The notes under the pieces were generated by a model. It was not told the DNA's origin, made no database searches, and worked only from the letters and a program-made list of their open reading frames with translations. A DNA stretch of 64,000 nt. It comes from VRUE01 sp963824215. GTDB taxonomy: Bacteria; Actinomycetota; Thermoleophilia; Solirubrobacterales; 70-9. The DNA is taken from assembly GCA_963824215.1 (NCBI GenBank), contig CAWGOE010000004.1, positions 496,001 to 560,000 on the forward strand, in the 5' to 3' direction. Shown here one piece after another: positions 42,903 through 51,857 of the stretch. How positions within the stretch are numbered: the stretch's first letter is position 1; each line of letters starts with the position of its first letter. Position numbers and translations under genes: made by a program.

Positions 42903-43901
42903 GTGAGCGCCCCCATCATCTTCAGCGGCATCCAACCCACCGGCCGCAAGCACCTAGGCAACTACATCGGCGCGATCCGCCAGTACGTCGAGGGGCAGGA
43001 GAGGGGCGAGCCGGCGATCTTCTGCATCGTCGACCTGCACGCGATCTCGGTCGCCTTCGACCCGGCCGAGCTGCGCGAGCGGCTCTATGACACGACCGCG
43101 ATCCTGCTCGCCGCCGGGCTCGACCCCGAGCGCTGCATCCTCTTCCGCCAGTCCGACGTCCGCGAGCACACCGAGCTGACCTGGTTGCTCTCGGCGGTTA
43201 CCGCCCACGGCGACCTCAACCGCATGCACCAGTTCAAGGAGAAGTCGGCGAAGCAGCGCGAGCTGGTCTCCGCCGCCCTCTTTACCTACCCGGTGCTGAT
43301 GGCGGCCGATGTCCTCGCCTACCGCGCCACCGAGGTCCCGGTCGGCCACGATCAACTCCAGCACATAGAGCTGGCGCGGGAGATCGCCCGCCGCTTCAAC
43401 GAGCGCTTCGGCGAGACGCTGGTCGTGCCCGAGCACCGCGTTCCCGGCGTTGGGGCGCGGATCATGGACCTGCAGGAGCCCGAGCGGAAGATGTCGACGA
43501 CGGTCGGGGCCGAGGCAGGCAGGGTCTACGTGCTCGAGGAGCCCGACGCGATCCGCAAGAAGTTCGGCAGCGCCGTCACCGATTCCGGTCGGGAGATCGT
43601 TCGCCGCGAGGACAAGCCCGGGGTCACCAACCTGATCGACGTCCTCGCCGTCGCCCGCGGTGTCGATCCGGCCGAGATCGAGCGGGAGTTCGAGGGCGCC
43701 GGCTACGGCGACCTCAAGCAGGCCGTAGCCGAGGCCGTGGTCGAGTTTCTCGCGCCCGTGCGAGAGCGTTACGCCGAGCTGCGTGCCGACCAGGCGGCGC
43801 TCGAGCAGGCGCTTGCCGCCGGGGCCGAGAAGGCGCGTGCGATTGCCGCGCCGACCGTCGCCGAGGTGCGTGAGCGGATGGGCATCGGCGCGTCGCGTTA
43901 A
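42903..43901 (+). CDS. trpS: Tryptophanyl-tRNA synthetase
   Basis: 332-aa class I synthetase charging tRNA-Trp. The HIGH-type motif appears as GIQPTGRKHLGNYIGAI, with the conserved DLHAIS, MAADVLAYRATEVPVGHDQLQHIELAREIARRFN and the KMSKS counterpart ERKMSTT. GTG start at 42903. It lies 9 nt before scpA, so it is probably the first gene of the scp-rluB-aro-der run, downstream of element C1. Confidence 0.95.
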   Translation: MSAPIIFSGIQPTGRKHLGNYIGAIRQYVEGQERGEPAIFCIVDLHAISVAFDPAELRERLYDTTAILLAAGLDPERCILFRQSDVREHTELTWLLSAVTAHGDLNRMHQFKEKSAKQRELVSAALFTYPVLMAADVLAYRATEVPVGHDQLQHIELAREIARRFNERFGETLVVPEHRVPGVGARIMDLQEPERKMSTTVGAEAGRVYVLEEPDAIRKKFGSAVTDSGREIVRREDKPGVTNLIDVLAVARGVDPAEIEREFEGAGYGDLKQAVAEAVVEFLAPVRERYAELRADQAALEQALAAGAEKARAIAAPTVAEVRERMGIGASR

Positions 43902-43910
43902 CTTGAGCAG

Positions 43911-44645
43911 ATGGCCGTCGCCGACCTCGACCTAGAGCTCGACGTCTTCGCCGGGCCGTTCGACCTCCTGGTCGCGGTCCTGCTGCGCGAGGAGGTCGAT
44001 CTGCTCGAGGTCGAGCTGGGCGAGGTCGTCGTCGCCTACATCGAGCACCTCGAGCGCGAGGGTGAGCTGGAGCTCGAGGTCGCGACCGAGTTCCTCGTCC
44101 TGATCGCCTCCCTGCTGGAGCTGAAGTCGCGCCTGCTGCTGCCCGGCGCCGACCCCGAGCTGGAGGAGATGGGTCCCGAGGAGGCGGTCGAGGAGTTGCT
44201 GGCGCGGCTGCTCGAGTACCGCCGCTACCGCGCCGCGGCGGCGGTGCTGGCCGAACGCTTCGAGGCGGCGCGCGGCTACCTCTACCGCGCGGCCCCGCTG
44301 CCGCCGGGCCTGCGCCGGGTCGCCGTCGATGCGGCGACGGCTGCCTATGACCCCGACCGACTCGGCGCCGCGCTCGGCGACCTGCTCGTCGTGCCGCCGC
44401 CGGTCGACGTCAGCCACATTCGCCCGACCGTTTCGCTGGAGCGGCGGCTGCGCGCCCTGCGCGATGCCCTCTCCGGCAAGGCCAGCATCGATTTCGACGA
44501 GCAGTTCGGCGGCGAGGACCGCCTGACGCAGGCCGTGACCCTGTTTGCCTTGCTCGAGCTCTATCGCAAAGGCGAGGTGACCTGGAAGCAGGGCGAACCG
44601 CTCGGCCCGATCGAGATCCGCCGCCAGCAGGCCGGCGCCGGATGA
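43911..44645 (+). CDS. scpA: Segregation and condensation protein A
   Basis: 244-aa kleisin of the SMC-ScpAB complex. It has LELDVFAGPFDLLVAVLLREEVDLLEVELGEV at the N-terminus, EFLVLIASLLELKSRLLLPG and a C-terminal winged helix (VTLFALLELYRKGEVTWKQGEPLGPIEI). It bridges SMC heads. ATGA overlap with scpB. Confidence 0.94.
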   Translation: MAVADLDLELDVFAGPFDLLVAVLLREEVDLLEVELGEVVVAYIEHLEREGELELEVATEFLVLIASLLELKSRLLLPGADPELEEMGPEEAVEELLARLLEYRRYRAAAAVLAERFEAARGYLYRAAPLPPGLRRVAVDAATAAYDPDRLGAALGDLLVVPPPVDVSHIRPTVSLERRLRALRDALSGKASIDFDEQFGGEDRLTQAVTLFALLELYRKGEVTWKQGEPLGPIEIRRQQAGAG

Positions 44646-45211
44646 GCGATCTCAGCCGCACGATCGAGGCGTTGCTCTTCCTCTCGCCCCAGCCGGTGGC
44701 GCTGCCGGACTTGGTTGAGGCGACGGAGGCGACCGAGGGGCAGGTCGCCGAGGCGATCGACCTGCTGCGCGAGGACCTCGCCGAGGGCCGCCGCGGGATC
44801 GTCCTGCGCGACGTCTCCGGCGGCTTCGCCCTTGCCAGCGATCCGGCCAGCGAGGACGCGGCTCGCCGCCTGCTGGCCAAGCCACGCACGCCGCCGCTGA
44901 CCCAGGCGCAGGCCGAGACGCTGGCGATCGTCGCCTACCTGCAGCCGGTCTCGCGCCCGGAGGTGGCGCGGATCCGCGGCGTCTCCTCTGAGTCCGCGGT
45001 GCAGACCCTGGCGGAGCGCGGCCTGATCGAGGAGTCGGGCCGCTCCCAGTTCGGCGCTGCGTTGTTCAAGACGACCGAGCTGTTCGAGCGCCTCTTCGGC
45101 CTCTCGGGGCTCGACCAATTGCCGGATCCGTCGCGCTTCGATCCGACGCCGGAGGACGAGCGGGAGTTGCGCGAACGGCTGCTCAAGGCCGGCGAACAGC
45201 GCGCGGAGTAG
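44642..45211 (+). CDS. scpB: Segregation and condensation protein B
   Basis: 189-aa tandem winged-helix protein that dimerises on ScpA. LSRTIEALLFLSPQPVALPDLVEATE starts the first winged helix. LTQAQAETLAIVAYLQPVSRPEVARIRGVSSESAVQTLAERGLIEE is the conserved second one. Its TAG stop shares its last base with the rluB GTG start. Confidence 0.94.
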   Translation: MSDLSRTIEALLFLSPQPVALPDLVEATEATEGQVAEAIDLLREDLAEGRRGIVLRDVSGGFALASDPASEDAARRLLAKPRTPPLTQAQAETLAIVAYLQPVSRPEVARIRGVSSESAVQTLAERGLIEESGRSQFGAALFKTTELFERLFGLSGLDQLPDPSRFDPTPEDERELRERLLKAGEQRAE

Positions 45212-45903
45212 TGAGACTCGCCAAGTTCCTCGCTCACGGGGGCGTCGCTTCGCGGCGGAGAGCTGAGGGGATCATCGATGCGGGGCGGGTCACGGTTGCA
45301 GGCCAGGTAGTGCGTGATCCCGCTCGTGACGTGGGGGAGGGGGACGACGTTCGCGTTGACGGCAGCTTGGTCGGGGCTGAGCCGCGCGAGGTCTGGGCCG
45401 TGAACAAGCCGGCTGGCGTCGTCTCGACTGCGCGCGAGCCGGGGAGCAGGCCGGCGGTGGTCTCGCTGGTCGATTCGAAAGCCCGGCTCTACCCGGTTGG
45501 CCGCCTCGACGCCGACTCAACGGGCCTGTTGCTGCTCACCAACGACGGTGAGCTGGCAAACCGGCTCACCCATCCCCGCTACGAAGTGCCGAAGGCCTAC
45601 CGGGTTGAGCTGCGCCAATCACCATCCGATACGGAGTTGCGGTGGCTGGCGGGTGGGGTCGAGCTGGACGACGGATTGACCGCCCCGGCGGAGGTGCGGC
45701 GGCTAGGGAGACAGGAGGTCGAGATCGTCCTGCGCGAGGGCCGCAACCGCCAGGTGCGCCGCATGGCCGAGGCGATCGACAACGAGGTGGTGACGCTGCG
45801 ACGAGTCCGTTTCGGCCCGATCGAGCTCGGCTCTCTGGCGGAGGGTGAAGTTCGCCTCCTCTCTAACGACGAGGTCGAAGCCCTGCGGCAGGCGGGGCTT
45901 TAG
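45211..45903 (+). CDS. rluB: Pseudouridine synthase, RluB family
   Basis: 230-aa 23S rRNA pseudouridine synthase. The N-terminal S4 RNA-binding domain is RLAKFLAHGGVASRRRAEGIIDAGRVTVAG. The catalytic motif is YPVGRLDADSTGLLLLTNDGELANRLTHP with the nucleophilic Asp in GRLDADS. EGRNRQVRRM is the C-terminal signature. The order scpA-scpB-rluB is conserved in Gram-positive bacteria. Confidence 0.93.
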   Translation: MRLAKFLAHGGVASRRRAEGIIDAGRVTVAGQVVRDPARDVGEGDDVRVDGSLVGAEPREVWAVNKPAGVVSTAREPGSRPAVVSLVDSKARLYPVGRLDADSTGLLLLTNDGELANRLTHPRYEVPKAYRVELRQSPSDTELRWLAGGVELDDGLTAPAEVRRLGRQEVEIVLREGRNRQVRRMAEAIDNEVVTLRRVRFGPIELGSLAEGEVRLLSNDEVEALRQAGL

Positions 45904-45924
45904 GAAGCGATCGCTTTTGGGAAG

Positions 45925-46317
45925 ATGCTGGCTGTGAGTGCCAATGGGAACCAGCGGCTCTTCGCCGTGCGGGGCGCGGTGCAGGCCGAGGCGAACGAGT
46001 CGGGCGCGATCATCACCGCGACTACCGCTCTGATGCGGGCGCTTCTCGACCGCAACGAGCTGACGCCCGAGGCGATCGTCAGCTGCATCTTTACGACCAC
46101 GGACGACCTCGACGCCGAGTTCCCCGCGGTTGCAGCTCGCGACCTCGGGCTCGAGGCGGTGCCGCTGCTGTGCAGCCGCGAGATTCCCGTGCCGGGTTCG
46201 ATGCCGCGGGTGATCCGGGCGATGGTCCACTACTACGCGCCGGTCGGACACACGACAGCTCATGCCTATCTCGGCGCCACCCAGGACCTTCGCTCTGACC
46301 TGCACGCAGCGCAGTAG
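45925..46317 (+). CDS. aroH: Chorismate mutase, AroH class
   Basis: 130-aa monofunctional chorismate mutase (chorismate to prephenate). It shows the trimeric AroH pattern LFAVRGAVQAEANESGAIITATTALMRALLDRNELTPEAIVSCIFTTTDDLDAEFPAVAARDLG and VPGSMPRVIRAMVHYY. By family knowledge the first Arg (RGA) and the later Arg in PRVIR line the active site. An alternative GTG at 45934 is possible. It feeds the adjacent tyrA. Confidence 0.93.
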   Translation: MLAVSANGNQRLFAVRGAVQAEANESGAIITATTALMRALLDRNELTPEAIVSCIFTTTDDLDAEFPAVAARDLGLEAVPLLCSREIPVPGSMPRVIRAMVHYYAPVGHTTAHAYLGATQDLRSDLHAAQ

Positions 46318-46362
46318 CTGCCCCCGCGTCCAAGCGGGAGCCGTGTAGGCGACAATGAGCGC

Positions 46363-47457
46363 ATGAGTGTGACGTTTGCCGAGAAGCTGACCCGGATTCC
46401 GGGCTACCAAGCCGGAGTGCCGACCGGGCAGGCTCCCGAGGCGATTGCCGCTGGTGGCATCGCACAGCTTGCCTCGAACGAGTCGCCGTTTGGCCCGCAC
46501 CCGAAGGTGGTCGAGGCGATCCGCGCTGCAGCCGCGGCGATGAATCGCTACCCGGACCCTGAAGCAACGCTGCTGCGCCGTCGCATCGCCGACCGCTACG
46601 AGACCGAGCCGGGCCGGGTTGCCGTCGGCAACGGCTCCTGCGAGATCCTGCTCGCCGCCGCCGAGGCCCTCTGCGAGTCGGGGGCCGAGATCCTCTACGC
46701 CTGGCCCTCGTTCTCGATGTACCCACACTTGGCAGCGCTGACCGGAGCGCGCGAGATCCGCGTGCCGCTCGCCGCGGGCGACGTGCACGACCTCGAGGTG
46801 ATGGCGGCGGAGGTGACGGCGGCCACCCAGCTGGTCATCGTCTGCAACCCCAACAACCCCACTGGCACCCACCTGCCGGCGGCGCAGATCTCCGCCTTCT
46901 GCGAACGCATCCCTGACCACGTCACGATCGCCCTCGACGAGGCATACGTCGAGTTCCAGATCGACGACGACCCCGATGTGACCGTCGACCTGCTCGCCGA
47001 GTTCCCCAACCTGGTCGTCCTGCGCACCTTCAGCAAGGTCTATGGCCTGGCCGGCCTGCGCGTCGGCTTCGCCCTCGGCTCGGCCAAATTCCGCGCCGCG
47101 GTCGACGCCGTGCGCCAGCCCTTCAGCGTCAACGCCCTCGCCCAGGCCGCCGCGGCGGAGGCGATCCTGCACCAGGACGACGTCGAGCAGCGAGTCGAGC
47201 GCACGCTGGTCGAGCGGGTGCGGGTCGAGGAGGGTCTGCGTGAGCTGGGCCTGGCCACGGCGGAGACCCAAGCCAACTTCTCCTGGATCGACCTCCGCGA
47301 TGCCGACGAGAAAGACGTAGTCGCCGGCCTCGCCGAGCAATCGATTGCCGTGCGCCCCGGTACGGCGCTCGGCGGTCCCGGCCACATCCGCGTCAGCTAT
47401 GGCACCCCGGCGGAGAACGATCGCTTCCTTGCCGCTCTGGCGTCGCTTCTCGACTAA
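46363..47457 (+). CDS. hisC: Histidinol-phosphate/aromatic aminotransferase
   Basis: 364-aa fold-type I PLP aminotransferase. It has ASNESPFGPHPKV, NRYPDPEATLLRRRIA, CNPNNPTGTHLP, DEAYVEF and the PLP lysine in LRTFSKVYGLAGLRVGF. No his genes are nearby. Lying between chorismate mutase and DAHP synthase/prephenate dehydrogenase, it probably serves tyrosine/phenylalanine transamination as well as, or instead of, histidine synthesis. Confidence 0.9.
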   Translation: MSVTFAEKLTRIPGYQAGVPTGQAPEAIAAGGIAQLASNESPFGPHPKVVEAIRAAAAAMNRYPDPEATLLRRRIADRYETEPGRVAVGNGSCEILLAAAEALCESGAEILYAWPSFSMYPHLAALTGAREIRVPLAAGDVHDLEVMAAEVTAATQLVIVCNPNNPTGTHLPAAQISAFCERIPDHVTIALDEAYVEFQIDDDPDVTVDLLAEFPNLVVLRTFSKVYGLAGLRVGFALGSAKFRAAVDAVRQPFSVNALAQAAAAEAILHQDDVEQRVERTLVERVRVEEGLRELGLATAETQANFSWIDLRDADEKDVVAGLAEQSIAVRPGTALGGPGHIRVSYGTPAENDRFLAALASLLD

Positions 47458-47518
47458 TCACCTCTCGCCTGCTACAAAGTCAGGAGAAGTGAAGCGAACA
47501 GGTGACACCGCGAGCAGC

Positions 47519-47581
47519 ATGTGCGCGAGGCGTACCGCGGTAGCCCCTGCCCGCTATTCGTATTTCTGGCGATTTAGCTAG
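47519..47581 (+). CDS. Aromatic-rich leader peptide (putative attenuator) of DAHP synthase
   Basis: A 20-codon ORF, MCARRTAVAPARYSYFWRFS, in the 254-nt gap before the DAHP synthase gene. The end Tyr-Ser-Tyr-Phe-Trp-Arg-Phe-Ser contains all three aromatic products of the pathway. A GTG at 47489 (AGGAG just upstream) would add ten residues. Downstream, GGCGGCG can pair either with the nearby CGCCGC or with a later CGCCGCC, giving two mutually exclusive hairpins. Both features fit ribosome-mediated attenuation. Function is inferred, not shown. Confidence 0.6.
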   Translation: MCARRTAVAPARYSYFWRFS

Positions 47582-47711
47582 GCGTCCGGCCTGGCGGCGT
47601 CGCGCCGCTTCCATAGAGCGTTTGGCCGGGCGCCGCCAACGAACTGGTTCGCGTGTTTCGCGATGCCCGCGCTCGCATGGCGAAGCCCGCACGGAAAGTA
47701 GAGTCTCGACA
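47582..47711 (+). promoter_or_regulatory. Candidate attenuator hairpins upstream of DAHP synthase gene
   Basis: Right after the leader stop lies GCGGCG-TCG-CGCCGC (about 47593-47608). A second copy of the 3' strand (GCGCCGCCA, about 47627-47636) allows the alternative pairing TGGCGGCG/CGCCGCCA. A further hairpin TCGCGATGC/GCATGGCGA (one mismatch) sits at about 47658-47684, near the start codon at 47712. No clear T-tract is present. Confidence 0.45.
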
Positions 47712-48815
47712 ATGGGGAAGGACGACAGCAAGATGATCATCGGAATGCGGGGCGAGGCGCGGGACCGGGTTCGCGACCAACGAATTGAGCGCGTGGTGGA
47801 GCTGGTGCCGCCGGAAGCGCTGATCGGCGACCTACCGCTCGGCGAGGAGCGCGAGCAGGCCGTCGTGAAAGGACGACAAGACGTCGAGAACGTGCTTGAA
47901 AGGGTCGATGACCGACTGTTGGTCGTGGTTGGGCCCTGCAGCGTGCACGACGTCGATGCGGCGCTCGAGTACGGCGCTCGCCTCGCTGCCCTGGCGGACG
48001 AGCTTGGCGACGACCTGCTGATAGCGATGCGCGTCTACTTCGAGAAGCCGCGGACGACGACGGGCTGGAAGGGCCTGATCAACGATCCCTACCTAGACGG
48101 ATCCTGCGACGTCAACGCCGGCCTACGCATGGCTCGCGCCCTGCTGCTGCAGGTGCTCGACCTTGGCCTGCCGATCGGCTGCGAGTTCCTCGATCCGATT
48201 ACCCCCCAGTACATCTCCGACACCGTCGCCTGGGGAGCGATCGGCGCTCGTACTACCGAGAGTCAGATCCACCGCCAGCTCGGCTCCGGCCTCTCGATGC
48301 CGATCGGCTTCAAGAACCGCACCGACGGCAACGTTCAGGTAGCGGTCGACGCGGTGCGCGCCGCGGCGACGCCGCACGCCTTCGCCGGCATCGACGACGC
48401 CGGCCGGCCGGCCATCCTGCACACGGTGGGCAACCCCGATGGGCACGTGATCCTGCGCGGTGGCCGGGGGGCGCCCAACTGCGATCCCGCGGGTGTCGCC
48501 GGCGCCTTGGGGATGCTCGCCGGCGCCGGCCTTGCCGAGCGCCTTGTGATCGATGCCTCCCACGACAACAGCGCCAAGGACCCCGAGAAGCAGATGCTGG
48601 CCACGGCGGAGATCGGCGATCAGGTGGCGGCCGGCAACGCGGCGATCTGCGGCGTCATGCTCGAGTCCTTCCTGGTCGAGGGTCGCCAGGACCTCGGCAG
48701 CGGCGACTCGCTCACCTACGGCCAGTCGATCACCGACCCCTGCATCGACTGGGACCACACCGTGACTGCGCTCGAGGGACTGGCGAAAGCGGTCAGGACA
48801 CGGCGCGGACGATGA
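47712..48815 (+). CDS. aroF: 3-deoxy-7-phosphoheptulonate synthase, class I
   Basis: 367-aa DAHP synthase condensing PEP and erythrose-4-phosphate, first shikimate step. It is of the AroFGH type: LVVVGPCSVHD holds the metal-binding Cys, then EKPRTTTGWKGLINDP, GARTTESQIHR, IGFKNRTDGN and the C-terminal DASHDNSAKDP. Many actinobacteria use the unrelated class II enzyme, so the class is notable. Overlaps tyrA by ATGA. Probably controlled by the upstream leader peptide. Confidence 0.94.
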   Translation: MGKDDSKMIIGMRGEARDRVRDQRIERVVELVPPEALIGDLPLGEEREQAVVKGRQDVENVLERVDDRLLVVVGPCSVHDVDAALEYGARLAALADELGDDLLIAMRVYFEKPRTTTGWKGLINDPYLDGSCDVNAGLRMARALLLQVLDLGLPIGCEFLDPITPQYISDTVAWGAIGARTTESQIHRQLGSGLSMPIGFKNRTDGNVQVAVDAVRAAATPHAFAGIDDAGRPAILHTVGNPDGHVILRGGRGAPNCDPAGVAGALGMLAGAGLAERLVIDASHDNSAKDPEKQMLATAEIGDQVAAGNAAICGVMLESFLVEGRQDLGSGDSLTYGQSITDPCIDWDHTVTALEGLAKAVRTRRGR

Positions 48816-49894
48816 AGGTCGCCGTGCTCGGGGTGGGCCTGATCGGAGGCTCGATCGGGCTCGCCGCGAGGGAGCGACTGGGTTGCGAGGTTGTGGGCTG
48901 GGGCCCCAACAGCCCGACCGTCGATAGGGCGATTGAGCTCGGTGCGATCGACAGGGCGGCCGCCTCCGTCGAGGAGGCCTGCGCGGGAGTCGACATCGTC
49001 TTTTGCGCATCGCCGGTTTCGGTTCTGCCCGAGCTCGTGCGGATGGCGCTTAGCGCAAGCGGACCCGAGACGGTTGTCACCGATGCCGGCTCGACCAAGC
49101 GCGAGCTCGTCGCGACGCATAGCGAGGACGAGCGCTTCATCGGCGGCCACCCTCTCGCCGGCGCCGAGACCGCTGGTGTCGCAAACGCTCGCGCTGACCT
49201 GTTCGAGGGCGCCCGCTGGTACCTGACCCCGGCCGAGACGTCGAGCGGCATCCTCTACGACCGCTTGCAGCGGGCGGTCGCCGGCCTCGGGGCCCGTCCC
49301 CAGGCGATCGATGCCGAGGCGCACGATCGCCTGATGGCGACGGTCAGCCACCTTCCCCACGTGCTCGCCAATGTCGTCGCTGCCCAGGCGGCGGCGGAGC
49401 TGACACGCGATTCCGAGCGCCTGCCGGAGGTGGGACCGAGCTTCCGCGACGCGACCCGGGTGGCCGGCTCGAACCCCTCGATCTGGGGCGACATCTTTGC
49501 CGCCAACAGCGCGGCGGTAACGGCTGCGATCGACGACACCATCACGCGCCTGGCTGAGGCGCGGGAGCTGATCCGCGCGGGCGAGCCGGAAGCGGTTGCG
49601 GCCTGGCATGCCGCCGCGGGCGCAGATCGCCAGCAGCTGCTGGAGACCAATCTCGCCGGAGGCCAGCTGCAGGAGCTTCGCGTCGTCGTCGCCAACCGGC
49701 CCGGCACGGTCGCCGAGCTCGCCCTCGCCCTCGGTGAGGCCGGGGTCAATATCGAGGACATGGCTCTACATCCGGCCGCGGACATGAGGTCGGGGGCAAT
49801 ATCGCTCTGGGTGGCTGGGACCGAGCAGGCCGAGCGCGCAGCCAGCCTGGTCCGCGACCTGGGCCACAGCGCGACCGTGCTGAGTGAGGGGTAA
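48812..49894 (+). CDS. tyrA: Prephenate dehydrogenase with C-terminal ACT domain
   Basis: 360-aa NAD(P)-dependent enzyme converting prephenate to 4-hydroxyphenylpyruvate. The nucleotide motif is GVGLIGGSIG (7-16), then DAGSTKRE, GGHPLAGAE (catalytic His region) and SHLPHVLAN. The last about 75 residues (LQELRVVVANRPGTVAELALALGEAGVNIEDMALHP) form an ACT domain, probably for tyrosine feedback. Confidence 0.94.
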   Translation: MKVAVLGVGLIGGSIGLAARERLGCEVVGWGPNSPTVDRAIELGAIDRAAASVEEACAGVDIVFCASPVSVLPELVRMALSASGPETVVTDAGSTKRELVATHSEDERFIGGHPLAGAETAGVANARADLFEGARWYLTPAETSSGILYDRLQRAVAGLGARPQAIDAEAHDRLMATVSHLPHVLANVVAAQAAAELTRDSERLPEVGPSFRDATRVAGSNPSIWGDIFAANSAAVTAAIDDTITRLAEARELIRAGEPEAVAAWHAAAGADRQQLLETNLAGGQLQELRVVVANRPGTVAELALALGEAGVNIEDMALHPAADMRSGAISLWVAGTEQAERAASLVRDLGHSATVLSEG

Positions 49895-49899
49895 TCGTC

Positions 49900-51195
49900 T
49901 TGAGCACGCGCTTCGACCCCTCTGGCGCTCTGCGTGGGCCCCTGGTGCCACCCGCGGACAAGTCGGTCTCCCACCGCGCGGCGCTGATCGCCGCGATGGG
50001 GGAGGGGGAGACGACGATCGAGAATTACCTCGACGCGGCCGACACGCGTTCGACCTTGGCGGCTGTCAGCGCCCTGGGTGCTGACGTCGACGGGGTGAGC
50101 GCTGGGGCACTCGAGCCGCAACTGAAGGTACGCGGCGTCGGTTTGCGCGGCGCCGCCCCGGCGGCGATCGACGTCGGCAATGCCGGCACCTTGCTGCGCT
50201 TGCTTCCCGGTTGGCTATCGGGGCAAGAGACGGGGGCGTGGAAGGTCGATGGCGACGCCTCGATTCGCCGCCGTCCCGTCGACCGGATCGCCCTGCCGCT
50301 CCGTTTGATGGGCGCGCGGCTCGACTGCCACGAGGACCGCCTGCCGCCGCTGGCGATCGAGGCAGCGCCGCTGCGCGGCATCGAGTACGAGATGCCGGTC
50401 GCGAGCGCCCAGGTCAAGTCCTGCCTCCTGTTCGCCGGCCTGCTCGCCGAGGGGGAGACGCGCGTGATCGAGCCACTGCCGAGTCGCGACCACAGCGAGC
50501 GAATGCTCTCCGCCGCCGGCGCTGAGATCGAGCGCGACGACAGCGCCGTCGTGGTGCGGCCGGCGGCGCGACTGGAGCCAGACGAGATCGTCGTTCCCGC
50601 CGATTTCTCCTCTGCCGCTTTCTTCATTGTCGCTGCGCTGCTCGTCCCGGGGAGCGAGGTCACCGTCTCCGGTGTCGGCCTCAACCCGACCCGCACCGGC
50701 CTGCTCTCGATCCTGGAGCGGATGGGCGCTGAGATCGAGGTCGAGTCCGAAGGCGAACGCGGGGGTGAGCCCAGTGGGCGGCTGCGCGCCCGGTCCTCGC
50801 AGCTGCGCGGGGCCGAGGTCGCCGGCCCCGACGTTCCGCTGGCGATCGACGAGCTGCCCCTGGTCGCTTTGGCCGCCTGCTTCGCCGAGGGCGAGACGAC
50901 GATCGGCGACGCGGCTGAGCTGCGGCGCAAGGAGAGCGACCGGATCGCAACCGTGAGCGAGGCTCTGATCGCGCTCGGCGCCAAGGTCGAGACGAGCGAG
51001 GACGGTATGCGGATCGAGGGCAGCGGCGGCCTGCGCGGCGGCACGATCGACTCCCACGGCGACCACCGCATCGCGATGCTCGGCGCGGTCGCAGGCCTCG
51101 CCTCTCGCAAGGGCGTCGAGGTGGCAGGCATGGATGCCGCCGCGGTTAGCTACCCCGGTTTCGAGCAAGACCTCGCCTCGCTCCGCGGTAGCTGA
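49900..51195 (+). CDS. aroA: EPSP synthase
   Basis: 431-aa enzyme joining shikimate-3-phosphate and PEP. It has LVPPADKSVSHRAALIAAM (PADKS, for the usual PGDKS), VGNAGTLLRLLPGWLSGQ (usual GNAGTxxR), IRRRPVDRIALPLRLMGA, LPLVALAACFAEGETTI, ELRRKESDRI and SHGDHRIAML. Start TTG 49900 with GAGGGG 8 nt upstream. The PEP-binding loop shows Ala where class I enzymes have Gly-Asn-Ala-Gly-Thr-Ala/Leu-Met-Arg variants, so inhibitor sensitivity is not predicted. Confidence 0.95.
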   Translation: MSTRFDPSGALRGPLVPPADKSVSHRAALIAAMGEGETTIENYLDAADTRSTLAAVSALGADVDGVSAGALEPQLKVRGVGLRGAAPAAIDVGNAGTLLRLLPGWLSGQETGAWKVDGDASIRRRPVDRIALPLRLMGARLDCHEDRLPPLAIEAAPLRGIEYEMPVASAQVKSCLLFAGLLAEGETRVIEPLPSRDHSERMLSAAGAEIERDDSAVVVRPAARLEPDEIVVPADFSSAAFFIVAALLVPGSEVTVSGVGLNPTRTGLLSILERMGAEIEVESEGERGGEPSGRLRARSSQLRGAEVAGPDVPLAIDELPLVALAACFAEGETTIGDAAELRRKESDRIATVSEALIALGAKVETSEDGMRIEGSGGLRGGTIDSHGDHRIAMLGAVAGLASRKGVEVAGMDAAAVSYPGFEQDLASLRGS

Positions 51196-51218
51196 GCTGC
51201 GCGCATACGCTGCCGCCC

Positions 51219-51857
51219 ATGGTCATCGCGATCGACGGACCCGCAGGGGCCGGCAAGTCAAGCGTCGCCCGTGCCGTTGCGGCGGCGCTCGGCTTCACCT
51301 ACCTCGACTCCGGGGCGATGTATCGGTGCGTGGCGCTGTCGGGAATCGAGCGGGGGGCCGATCTCGACGATCCGGAGAGGATGGGGGAGCTCGCGCGCTC
51401 GCTCGAAATCGCCCTCGATGGCGAACGGGTCGGCCTCGACGGAGAGGACGTCAGTGCCGCAATTCGCGAGCCGGTCGTGACTCAGGGTTCCTCGCGTGTT
51501 TCCGTCCATCTCCCGGTGCGGGATGCTCTGGTCGCGAAACAGCGGCAGCTGATCGACCGCGGACGCTACGTTGCTGAGGGGCGCGACATCGGCACCGTGG
51601 TCAGCCCCGACGCGCCGCTCAAGGTCTTCCTCACGGCCTCGCCCTCCGAGCGTGCCCGTCGCCGTGCCGCCCAGGCCGGTGAGGATGAGGCCTCGGTGCT
51701 GGCGGCGCAGCGCGAGCGCGACGAGCGCGACGAGAGCCGTGAGCACAGCGCTCTGCGCGCTGCCGACGATGCGATCGAGATCGATACGACCGGGCTGGCT
51801 CTCGACGAGGTCGTGGAGAAGATCGTCGAGCTGGCCCGAGAGCGAGGCCTCGCATGA
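51219..51857 (+). CDS. cmk: Cytidylate kinase
   Basis: 212-aa P-loop kinase phosphorylating CMP/dCMP. IAIDGPAGAGKSSVARAVA is Walker A, FTYLDSGAMYRCVAL binds CMP, and AEGRDIGTVV and RARRRAAQAGE follow. It lies between aroA and der, a well conserved neighbourhood (cmk-der). Overlaps der by ATGA. Confidence 0.95.
   Translation: MVIAIDGPAGAGKSSVARAVAAALGFTYLDSGAMYRCVALSGIERGADLDDPERMGELARSLEIALDGERVGLDGEDVSAAIREPVVTQGSSRVSVHLPVRDALVAKQRQLIDRGRYVAEGRDIGTVVSPDAPLKVFLTASPSERARRRAAQAGEDEASVLAAQRERDERDESREHSALRAADDAIEIDTTGLALDEVVEKIVELARERGLA

Noticed and set aside
47500..47515. GGTGACACCGCGAG resembles the T-box antiterminator sequence before the DAHP synthase gene.
   Set aside because: The UGGN bulge that must pair with the tRNA 3' end reads UGAC, and there is no room for a stem I/specifier region after hisC. 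The leader peptide explains the region better.
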